NCBI GenBank assembly: GCA_030424595.1
Contig: JAUHWG010000010.1
Coordinates: forward strand, 124,001 to 188,000
Length of the DNA stretch: 64,000 nt
Direction of reading: 5' to 3'
From: Polyangia bacterium
Lineage (GTDB): Bacteria; Myxococcota_A; Polyangia; Nannocystales; Nannocystaceae
In this document: positions 11,838 through 18,583 of the stretch, one piece after another
How positions within the stretch are numbered: the stretch's first letter is position 1
Layout of the letters: the number at the start of each line of letters is the position of its first letter
Position numbers and translations under genes: made by a program
The notes under the pieces: model-generated
Seen by the model: the letters and a program-made list of their open reading frames with translations, nothing else
The model's database searches: none
What the model was told of the DNA's origin: nothing

Positions 11838-11928
11838 AGGGGCTCGGCTCAGGGGCTCGGCTCAGGGGCTCGGCTCAGGGGCTCGGCTCAGGGGCTCGGC
11901 TCAGGGGCTCGGCTCAGGGGCTCGGCGC
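11838..11928 (+). repeat. Seven tandem copies of a 13-base unit (AGGGGCTCGGCTC)
   Basis: Seven consecutive 13-base units; six are identical and the last has one change (GCGC for GCTC at the end). Together with the GA/CG tract it fills most of the 386-base gap between two lipoprotein genes. The unit is not a multiple of three, which argues against coding. Confidence 0.9.
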
Positions 11929-11974
11929 GCGAACATAGGCCGCTCACGACGCGTCGCGATCGGTCACCCGATCG

Positions 11975-11980
11975 TACTAT
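11975..11980 (+). promoter_or_regulatory. TANNNT hexamer (TACTAT), probable leaderless -10
   Basis: TACTAT is followed by six bases (CCGCCG) and the ATG at 11987. Confidence 0.5.
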
Positions 11981-11986
11981 CCGCCG

Positions 11987-13549
11987 ATGTCCCGCGTCGG
12001 CATCCCCGCAGCCCTAGCCTATCTCTGCGCCCTCTGCGTGACCGCCTGTTCGGGCAGCGGCTCAGACTCTGAGAGCGAGAGCGTCGGCGCCACGCCGACC
12101 TCGAACGGCTCGACGACCGAGGCGACCAGCGGGAGCACCGAGTCCACCATCGGGACCGAGTCCACCACCGCCACGACGACCTCGACAGACCCGACAGACC
12201 CGACGACCTCGACGACCTCGACGACCTCCGCAGAGACCACCACAGGCGAAGAGACCACGACCGGCGGCGTCGATCCCTGCGCCGACACGCCGACCTTTGA
12301 GGACGGCAAGACCCCCCGCACAGTCCTCCACGTCGCGAAGGACGGCGTCGACGGCCCCGAGTGCGGCCCCGAGGAGAGCCCCTGCGCGACGATCTCGAGC
12401 GCCGCCGCCAAGCTCAGCCCCGGCGCGGCGCTCCGCCTCCACGCCGGCACCTACGGCGGCGACAACTACCTCTCCGATCTCTCCGGCACCGCCGAGGCGC
12501 CGATCTGGATCGGCGGCGCCCCGGACGAGGCGCGTCCGGTCCTCGAGGGCGGCGGCGAGGGGCTCCACCTGACCCGCGTCCGCTACGTCGTCGTCCACGA
12601 CGTCGAGGTCCGCGGCGCGAGCCAGAACGGGATCAACGTCGACGACGGCGGCGCCTACGACGATCCCGAGGCGACCCGCCATCTCATCCTCCGCGACCTC
12701 CACGTCCACGATATCGGCCAGGGCGGCAACCAGGACTGCGTCAAGCTCTCCGGCGTCGACGACTACATCGTCCGCGACTCGGAGATCGATCACTGCGGCG
12801 AAGGGGGCTCTGGGATCGATCATGTCGGCTGTCACGCTGGCCTGATCCTCGGCAACCAGATCCACGACCTCGGCAACGGCGTCCAGGCGAAGGGCGGGAG
12901 CGTCAACATCGAGATCCGCGGCAACAGGATCGACCGCACGATCTCCCGCGCCCTCAACATGGGCGGCTCGACCGGCTTTGAGTTCTTCCGCCCGCCGCTG
13001 ACCATGGACGGGGTCAACGCGGAGGCCCGGGACATCCGCGCGATCGCCAACGTGATGGTCGAGACGCAGGCGCCGCTCGCCTTCGTCGGCTGCGTCGACT
13101 GCCTCGCCGCCAACAACACCCTCATCGACCCGCAGCAGTGGATCCTGCGGATCCTCCAGGAGACGGTGTCGACGCCGGACTACGAGTTCGCCCCGAGCTC
13201 GGGCGGGATCGTCCGGCAAAACCTGGTGCTCTTCGCCCGCGGCGACCTCTCCACCTACGTCAACATCGGCTCGAACACCGCGCCTGAGACCTTCTCCTTC
13301 GCCCGCAACCTCTGGTACGCGAGCGATGATCCCGGACTCTCGAGCCCGGCCGCCGATCTCCCGACCGTCGAAGACGATCCGATCGTCGGCGTCGACCCCC
13401 AGCTCGTCGACCCTCAAGGGGACTATCACCTGAGCGCCGGGTCGCCGGCTGTCGGGACCGGGCTTGTCGACCCTTCGGTGCTCGTCGACTTTGACGGCGC
13501 CTGCTACGACGATCCGCCTAGCCGCGGAGCCTATGAGTTCAAGGGGTGA
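11987..13549 (+). CDS. Right-handed parallel beta-helix lipoprotein
   Basis: A 520-residue protein. The lipobox cysteine is Cys21 (VTAC, then SGSG with acidic residues from +6). A Ser/Thr linker runs to about residue 85. From about 100 (TVLHVAKDG, SPCATISSA, LRLHAGTYGG) to 400 the sequence is a pectate-lyase-like parallel beta-helix: repeated short strands of the type YVVVHDVEVRG, LILRDLHVHDI, YIVRDSEIDHC, GLILGNQIHDL and IEIRGNRID, each ending in Asn/Asp ladders. The C-terminal part (DPQLVDPQGDYHLSAGSPAVGTG) is the usual capping segment of these helices. Such folds bind or cleave acidic polysaccharides, but I see no confident catalytic residues, so the activity is left open. The ATG lies 6 bases after TACTAT. 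Confidence 0.85.
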   Translation: MSRVGIPAALAYLCALCVTACSGSGSDSESESVGATPTSNGSTTEATSGSTESTIGTESTTATTTSTDPTDPTTSTTSTTSAETTTGEETTTGGVDPCADTPTFEDGKTPRTVLHVAKDGVDGPECGPEESPCATISSAAAKLSPGAALRLHAGTYGGDNYLSDLSGTAEAPIWIGGAPDEARPVLEGGGEGLHLTRVRYVVVHDVEVRGASQNGINVDDGGAYDDPEATRHLILRDLHVHDIGQGGNQDCVKLSGVDDYIVRDSEIDHCGEGGSGIDHVGCHAGLILGNQIHDLGNGVQAKGGSVNIEIRGNRIDRTISRALNMGGSTGFEFFRPPLTMDGVNAEARDIRAIANVMVETQAPLAFVGCVDCLAANNTLIDPQQWILRILQETVSTPDYEFAPSSGGIVRQNLVLFARGDLSTYVNIGSNTAPETFSFARNLWYASDDPGLSSPAADLPTVEDDPIVGVDPQLVDPQGDYHLSAGSPAVGTGLVDPSVLVDFDGACYDDPPSRGAYEFKG

Positions 13550-13684
13550 TCCCGCCCTCCGATCCCGCCCTCCGCTGCTGCCTGCCCGCGACAGCGCCGC
13601 GACAGCGCCGCGAAGATCGCGGCCTCGCGGCCCGCGTGACCGCGACCACGCGCAGCTCCGGCGGGCGTCGACGGGACTTCGCGC

Positions 13685-13690
13685 TACACT
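13685..13690 (+). promoter_or_regulatory. TANNNT hexamer (TACACT), probable leaderless -10
   Basis: TACACT, seven bases (GCCGGGC), then GTG at 13698. This hexamer decides the start of the following gene. Confidence 0.5.
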
Positions 13691-13697
13691 GCCGGGC

Positions 13698-14279
13698 GTG
13701 ACGTCCAAGCTCAAGAAGTACGAGCCGGCCGCCACCACGTTCGCCCTCCGCCGACGGGACGCTCACGACGACGCCTTCGTCCGCCAGTACATGGCCCCCG
13801 GCGAGGCGCTGCGGGTGGCGAAGAGGTACAGCCAGTCGACCGCCTCCGCGGCGCTGCAGCTCGCGGTCGTCGGCACGATCGTCGGCGTCGCCCTGACGAT
13901 GGCGACCGGCTCGACCCTCGGCGCGGTCGCGGCTGCGGTCTCCTCGCTCGTGGTCGTCGCCCTCGCCCTCGCCCTCGAGACATCAGGGCGCCTCGTCATC
14001 ACCGACCGCGCCCTCATCGTCCAGAGCAGCGTCCTCCTCACCCGCTACGAGCGCGCGTACATCGAGGATGCCCGCGTCGATCGCCTCGGTCCCCGCCACT
14101 GGCTGAGGGTCGACCTCAAGGTCTTCGACCCGCGCGACTGCTTTCGCGAGTCTGTCGGGCTTCGCTTCCGCTACGCGCCGCCCGGACGGCGCCCCTCGGA
14201 CGTGTTCATCGCCACCGCCGACGCCCACGAGCATCTCCTCCAGCTCCAGGGCGGACCGCCGGCGCTCTCCGACGGCTAG
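13698..14279 (+). CDS. Small membrane protein with PH-like domain
   Basis: A 193-residue protein starting at GTG 13698. The frame is open further upstream, but that part overlaps the preceding gene and has no protein character, and the GTG sits 7 bases from TACACT. Two adjacent hydrophobic helices (about residues 52-72, LQLAVVGTIVGVALTMA, and 75-95, AVAAAVSSLVVVALALALE) form a hairpin in the membrane. The following soluble part begins GRLVITDRALIVQSSVLL and then YIEDARVDRL, the strand pattern of bacterial PH domains (YdbS/bPH2 type). The role is unknown; such proteins sense or shape the membrane. It runs towards the P450 gene, with 71 bases between them. Confidence 0.65.
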   Translation: MTSKLKKYEPAATTFALRRRDAHDDAFVRQYMAPGEALRVAKRYSQSTASAALQLAVVGTIVGVALTMATGSTLGAVAAAVSSLVVVALALALETSGRLVITDRALIVQSSVLLTRYERAYIEDARVDRLGPRHWLRVDLKVFDPRDCFRESVGLRFRYAPPGRRPSDVFIATADAHEHLLQLQGGPPALSDG

Positions 14280-14350
14280 GTGTCGGCGACGCCTACCTAT
14301 GCTCATAGAGGTGCGCTAGCTCCGTTGCACGCCCAGCGCGCAGCGGCCGA

Positions 14351-15736
14351 CTACGGCGTTTGACGATGCTCGCTGAGGCGGAGCTTGAACTTCCGGTCGG
14401 GCCGCCGTGAGGAGTCGAGGATGACCTTCAGCACATAGTTGGGGTCGGCATACTCGAGCCGCACGTAGCGGACGATGGTCGCAAGGAGCACCATGAGCTG
14501 GACCTCGGCCATGCCCGCCCCGAGGCAGATATGCGGCCCAACGCCGAACGGGGCGTAGACGCCGGGGCGCTGGTGTTCCCGACGCGGGAGGATGTAGCGG
14601 TCGATGTCGAAGGTCTCGGGCGAGGGGAAGTGCTCGGCGAGGAAATGAGGGACGACGGGCGCGAGCATGAGCTTGTCGCCGGCGTCGACGCGGTGGCCGG
14701 CGAACTCGAAGGTCTCCTTCGCCTCGCGCGTGACAAAGGCGAGGATCGGATACATGCGCAGCGTCTCGAGGATCGTCGCGTGGAGCGCGTGCATCCCCTT
14801 GAGGGCGTCGACGCTCAGGGTCGAGGATCCCGCGAAGGCTTCATCGACCTCGGCCTTGACGCGAGCGAGCACCTCCGGGTAGCGGAGGAGGTTGTAGAGA
14901 ACGAAGCTCGTCGCGATCGCGACCGTGTCGAGCCCGGCGAGGAAGGTGCCGATCACCACCGCGACCGCGGCGTCCTCGGCGAAGGGCTCGCCCTCCATAT
15001 CGACCGCCGCGAAGAGATCGTCGATGATATTCGGCTCCGTCGACGGCGGGCGCCGACGATGGTCCTCCGCGATCTCACGGCTGAGCGTACGCAGGCGGCG
15101 AATAGCGCCAGTGTAGCGCGGCATGCGGAGGAGGAACGCCGGGTGGCTCCGCGTCAGCTTGCACTTGACCGTCGTCGAGATAAAGATCTGGAGGTCCTCG
15201 ACCGCCCCCCCAGGCTCTCGCCCCATCAACGCGATGCCGATCTGGCGGGTCACGAGCCGCTTGAGGATGGGGATGATGTCGATGACCTGACCGGGCCGCC
15301 ACGACCCGACCTCGGCGCGGGTCGAGTCGACGAGCATGCCGATATGCGGACGTATCGCGGACTTCGAATAGCCACGCTTGAGCACTGCGCGCATATGCTT
15401 GTGCCGCGGACCGTCCATGCTGAGCACGAAATTGTCGGTCCCCATCCCCTCAGCGAATGCGTGGTACTCGGGCTCCGCCAGCAGGTTGTCGCCGAGCTTG
15501 ATCACCATGCGGTTGGCCTCTGTGCCAGCGAGCACCGTGTAGCAGCGGCCGAGCGCCTTGATCCTGAAGATCGACCCGTGCTCATGGTAGCCGCGCATGA
15601 CGACCTTTAGCGGACCGCGCAGGAGATCGAGGGTGCTCCCGAGGAGCGGCAGACCGGCCAGGACCGGGGCCGGTGGTGCGTCTGTCGGGCCCAGGGCCCA
15701 GCTCTGCGAACGCTCACGCTTGTCAGGGGCCGACAT
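14351..15736 (-). CDS. Cytochrome P450
   Basis: A 461-residue class of bacterial P450 monooxygenase: haem-thiolate enzyme inserting one oxygen atom from O2 into an organic substrate. Diagnostic motifs are the I-helix oxygen-binding AGLDT (267-271), the K-helix ETLR (324-327), the meander, and the haem loop FGVGPHICLG (397-406) with Cys404 as iron ligand. The start is set at ATG 15736 (MSAPDKRER): the frame is open upstream but with Cys/Arg-rich junk, and from 15736 the length is typical. There is no ferredoxin or reductase gene next to it, so electrons must come from elsewhere. The substrate cannot be told; no biosynthetic cluster surrounds it. It is soluble and cytoplasmic. Confidence 0.93.
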   Translation of the reverse strand: MSAPDKRERSQSWALGPTDAPPAPVLAGLPLLGSTLDLLRGPLKVVMRGYHEHGSIFRIKALGRCYTVLAGTEANRMVIKLGDNLLAEPEYHAFAEGMGTDNFVLSMDGPRHKHMRAVLKRGYSKSAIRPHIGMLVDSTRAEVGSWRPGQVIDIIPILKRLVTRQIGIALMGREPGGAVEDLQIFISTTVKCKLTRSHPAFLLRMPRYTGAIRRLRTLSREIAEDHRRRPPSTEPNIIDDLFAAVDMEGEPFAEDAAVAVVIGTFLAGLDTVAIATSFVLYNLLRYPEVLARVKAEVDEAFAGSSTLSVDALKGMHALHATILETLRMYPILAFVTREAKETFEFAGHRVDAGDKLMLAPVVPHFLAEHFPSPETFDIDRYILPRREHQRPGVYAPFGVGPHICLGAGMAEVQLMVLLATIVRYVRLEYADPNYVLKVILDSSRRPDRKFKLRLSEHRQTP

Positions 15737-16095
15737 GTCCCCCGATAGGAGCACGCAGCACCCGACACCGCAAGACGCGCCCCGATGGCGCGACACGCGT
15801 CGCTCACGCGCACCCCGGAGCAGGCATCGGCCACCGCAATGACCCCATGTCCGACGTGTCATTCGAGCCGAGCGCCCGAGCGTGACGCACCTGTTGCCAG
15901 CACCGCGAGGCAGCCTCGCCAGCGACCCCGATGCCGGTCTCTGGCGAGCAGACCCCCCGGTCGCAGGGGTCGCTCCCGCAGGTCACCGCCTCGCCGAGGT
16001 GTAGACGGTGAAGGCAGGGAGACGTCGCCACAGGGCCGGTCGCGCGTCTTCGCTCGTCCTGGTAGTGTCGGGCCCTGGTCTCAAGGACGATCGCC
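15737..16095 (+). other. 359-base divergent intergenic region (P450 / IgGFc-binding lipoprotein)
   Basis: The promoters for both flanking genes must lie here. A TCCTAT hexamer on the minus strand 8 bases before the P450 ATG is a possible -10. I saw no gene, repeat or strong palindrome in the rest. Confidence 0.4.
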
Positions 16096-17898
16096 ATGCT
16101 TCGACTCCCTCCACTCCCCCTCGTCTCCTCCCTCTGCCTGCTCGCCGGACCCCTCGGCTGCAACGGCGACGAACCTGTCGACACGGCGGGTCAGAGCGCG
16201 ACCGCAAGCGCGACCGCAAGCGCGACGGAGCCGACCACCGCGAGCCCGACCACCACCACCACGGGCGCAGGCACCGACACCGGGACTGCGAGCGCGGCCG
16301 GGACGACCGGGACCACCCGGACCAGCGATCCGAGCACCAGCGACAGTGACACCACCGGCGGGCCGCTCTTCGACGTCGGCGCCGACACCGAGACGGACAC
16401 CAGCGACACCGGCGAAGAGGTCATCACCTGCCTCGACGCGGCCAACAAGCCCTCGAACATCGGCTGCGAGTTTTGGGCGGTCGACATGGATCAGCAGGAC
16501 GCCTTCAACGACCCGGCGAGCGCCCCCTGGGGCGTCGCGATCTCGCCGATCGCCGGCGGTCAGACCAACGTGACGATCGAGATCAACCTCGCCGCGCCCG
16601 GAGAGCCGCTCGACCTCATGATCGTCGAGGAGCTGAGCATCGGCCCCGACGAGGTCGTGCCGGTCGAGCTGCCGACCCGCGAGCTCGACTGCGGCGAGAT
16701 GCCCAATGACTACATGGCCCCCGGGACCTGCCTCTCGTCGAACGCGTTCCGGATCACCTCGACGTCGCCGGTCATCGTCTATCAGTTCAACGTCTTCGAG
16801 AACAACTTCTCGAACGACGCCTCCCTCCTCCTGCCGACGCCCGCGCTGGGCAAGAACTACCGCGTCGTCGGCTGGCCGGCGGGGCATCCGATCAAGCTCT
16901 TCGACATCATCGACAGATCGGCGCTGACGATCGTCGGCACGGAGCCCGACACCAAGGTCACGGTCAAGCCGAGCTTCCGGATCAAGGGCAACCCGCCAGT
17001 GCCGCCGATCCCCGGCGGCGGCCAGTATGTCGTCACCCTCGGGCCCTTCGACGTCCTCAACCTCGAGACCGCCGACGGCTCGCTCCAGGATGACTCGGCG
17101 ACGATCGCCGATCTGACCGGCTCCGTCGTTCTCTCGGACAAGCCGGTCGCCGTATTCTCCGGCGTCGAGTCGACCGCGGCGCCCGGCGGCGTGGTCTCGA
17201 TCCCGACCCATCCGGGGTGGACCGAGGGGGATAGCTGCTGCCTCGACCACCTGGAGGAGCAGCTCTTCCCGGTCGAGTCGATCGGCAAGGACTACGTGAT
17301 CACCCGCAGCCCGATCCGCTCGACCGGCGCCTACCATGAGCCCGACGTGATCCGCTTCCTCGGCGTCGCCGAGGACGCGAAGGTGACGACCAACCTCCCG
17401 CCGCCCTACGACATGTTCACCCTGGCCCCTGGCGAGGTGAGGACCACATGGGCCGACGCTGACTTCGTCGCCACCGGCACCAAGCCCTTTATGGTCGCCC
17501 AGCTCTTGATCAGCCAAGAGTACGTCGACGGCCCCTACACCGGCGATCCCGCCCTCACCGTCTTCCCGCCGGTCGATCAGTACCGCGACGAGTACCGGAT
17601 CCTGACGCCCGCCGACGACGGGCTTTGGGGATGGGCGAAGAACTACGTCGTCGTCTCGACCGCGCCGGACAATGTGGTGACGATCGACGACGCCGTGCCC
17701 GGCGACTGTGTGGTGTCGCCGGCCGGCAACGTGAACGGTGAGGCGTACGAGTCGCGGCGCTGTCCGGTCTCCGAGGGTGTCCACTCCCTCAAGGGCGACA
17801 CCCCCTTCGGCGTGATCGCCTACGGCTACGGACCCGCGGGCTCCTACGCCTTCCCGGGCGGAGCCGACGCGGCGCAGATCTACCAGCCGCCGCAGTAA
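16096..17898 (+). CDS. IgGFc-binding-domain lipoprotein
   Basis: A 600-residue protein with lipobox GPLGC (Cys22, followed by NGDE) and a Thr/Ala/Ser linker to about residue 115. From about 115 to the end it is one long beta-rich domain of the IgGFc-binding N-terminal type, common in many copies in Nannocystis-type myxobacteria. Typical segments are CEFWAVDMDQQ, VAISPIAGG, SPVIVYQFNVF, SNDASLLLPTPALG and VAVFSGVEST. The family is named after mucin-like mucosal proteins; in bacteria it is a presumed surface adhesion domain, with ligand unknown. The gene has a real leader (no -10 close to the ATG) and is followed by a strong hairpin. Like its neighbours it is monocistronic. Confidence 0.85.
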   Translation: MLRLPPLPLVSSLCLLAGPLGCNGDEPVDTAGQSATASATASATEPTTASPTTTTTGAGTDTGTASAAGTTGTTRTSDPSTSDSDTTGGPLFDVGADTETDTSDTGEEVITCLDAANKPSNIGCEFWAVDMDQQDAFNDPASAPWGVAISPIAGGQTNVTIEINLAAPGEPLDLMIVEELSIGPDEVVPVELPTRELDCGEMPNDYMAPGTCLSSNAFRITSTSPVIVYQFNVFENNFSNDASLLLPTPALGKNYRVVGWPAGHPIKLFDIIDRSALTIVGTEPDTKVTVKPSFRIKGNPPVPPIPGGGQYVVTLGPFDVLNLETADGSLQDDSATIADLTGSVVLSDKPVAVFSGVESTAAPGGVVSIPTHPGWTEGDSCCLDHLEEQLFPVESIGKDYVITRSPIRSTGAYHEPDVIRFLGVAEDAKVTTNLPPPYDMFTLAPGEVRTTWADADFVATGTKPFMVAQLLISQEYVDGPYTGDPALTVFPPVDQYRDEYRILTPADDGLWGWAKNYVVVSTAPDNVVTIDDAVPGDCVVSPAGNVNGEAYESRRCPVSEGVHSLKGDTPFGVIAYGYGPAGSYAFPGGADAAQIYQPPQ

Positions 17899-17920
17899 GC
17901 CGCGCGCTCGAGCTTCGCGC

Positions 17921-17953
17921 ACGCCCCGGTCCGAACGCTTCGGTCCGGGGCGT
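17921..17953 (+). terminator. Strong hairpin terminator after IgGFc-binding gene
   Basis: A 15-bp stem with one mismatch (ACGCCCCGGTCCGAA against its partner ending GTCCGGGGCGT) and a 3-base loop, 23 bases after the stop. Only TTG follows, with no T-run. Confidence 0.65.
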
Positions 17954-18047
17954 TGTCGTGGCGACCCTTGCGGCCGCCCAGGGCAAGTGCCACGACCAGC
18001 GTCGGCGACGATGCGAGGGCGGCAGACGCGAGGCGCGTGGCGCTTCC

Positions 18048-18165
18048 GCAGCCCGTGGTGGAGGTCCGGTCTGCTCTCGCGCCGCGATCGTTGCCGCGTT
18101 TCGGTCGAGTCGAGAGAGGGATGACGCGGGCTGGAGAGCGCGGGACCCTTGCCGCGGGCTGCTAG
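18048..18165 (+). mobile_element. Degenerate, shortened copy of the CTAG palindromic element
   Basis: It starts GCAGCCCGTGG and ends CGCGGGCTGCTAG. It shares the internal GCCGCGATCGTTG block and the GAGAGCGCGGGAC right arm with the 166-bp element, but is about 118 bp long and has many differences, so it is an older relative. Its last bases supply the stop codon of the minus-strand regulator gene. Confidence 0.65.
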
Positions 18166-18461
18166 GTCGGATCGACCAGGAGCTCGAGCAAATTGCCGAC
18201 CCTGCGATCGCGCTCGAGGGGGTGGCGAAGCCTCCGCGTCCTGTCGATCTCGTAGTGGTTGCGTCGCCCCTCACGCCTCCGCGTGATCACGCCCGACTCC
18301 TCGAGCTCGCCGACGATCTTGAAGACCGCGCGCTCCGTGATACCGACCTGCTCCGCGACGTCGCGCAGGCGTGTGTCTGGATCACGCGCGAGGCACACGA
18401 GCACGTGAGCGTGGTTGCTCAGAAAGGTCCAGGTCCTCGCCTTCGCGTCGTCGGATAGCAT
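18162..18461 (-). CDS. Winged-helix transcriptional regulator (MarR/ArsR-like)
   Basis: A 99-residue protein with a single winged helix-turn-helix. Helices are at about 10-24 (FLSNHAHVLVCLARD), 31-38 (RLRDVAEQ) and the recognition helix at 42-58 (TERAVFKIVGELEESG), followed by the wing VITRRREGRRNHYEI and a short dimer helix. It is transcribed divergently from the SulP-EIIA transporter gene, and two inverted repeats lie between them, so it probably represses that gene and perhaps itself. The start is the ATG at 18461. The stop codon TAG is the CTAG end of a degenerate mobile element, so the original 3' end may have been altered. No effector domain is present, so it may respond to DNA binding partners, redox or ions through the fold itself. 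Confidence 0.8.
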   Translation of the reverse strand: MLSDDAKARTWTFLSNHAHVLVCLARDPDTRLRDVAEQVGITERAVFKIVGELEESGVITRRREGRRNHYEIDRTRRLRHPLERDRRVGNLLELLVDPT

Positions 18462-18472
18462 CGCTTCGCGGC

Positions 18473-18501
18473 TTGCACTTCAGACTGAAGAACTGTACAC
18501 G
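18473..18501 (+). promoter_or_regulatory. Candidate SulP promoter with operator between -35 and -10
   Basis: TTGCAC (18473-18478), 17 bases, TACACG (18496-18501). The perfect palindrome CTTCAGACTGAAG (18478-18490) lies inside the spacer, where a bound repressor would exclude RNA polymerase. Confidence 0.5.
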
Positions 18502-18507
18502 AATGGG

Positions 18508-18535
18508 TCAAACCTGAGAATTAATTCATGTTTGA
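18508..18535 (+). promoter_or_regulatory. Second inverted repeat downstream of the SulP promoter
   Basis: The arms TCAAACCTGAGAATT and AATTCATGTTTGA are inverted repeats with one mismatch and one extra pair of bases, centred on AATTAATT in otherwise GC-rich DNA. It would lie in the 5' leader, a second likely operator for the divergent winged-helix protein. Confidence 0.5.
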
Positions 18536-18583
18536 GTGAGCATGCATTCTCTCTCAGGGAGTGCCCAGCGGGAGACCTCTGTG

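Noticed and set aside
11838..11928. CRISPR-like array
   Set aside because: The 13-base units are directly adjacent with no spacers, and no cas genes are near.
11779..12072. Frames through the 13-base tandem repeat
   Set aside because: All three frames are open because the repeat has no stop; the unit is not a multiple of three, so translation products are artefacts.
13464..13697. Upstream extension of the PH-like membrane protein
   Set aside because: It overlaps the beta-helix gene and reads as Arg/Pro-rich shadow sequence; the GTG at 13698 has a -10 hexamer at the usual distance.
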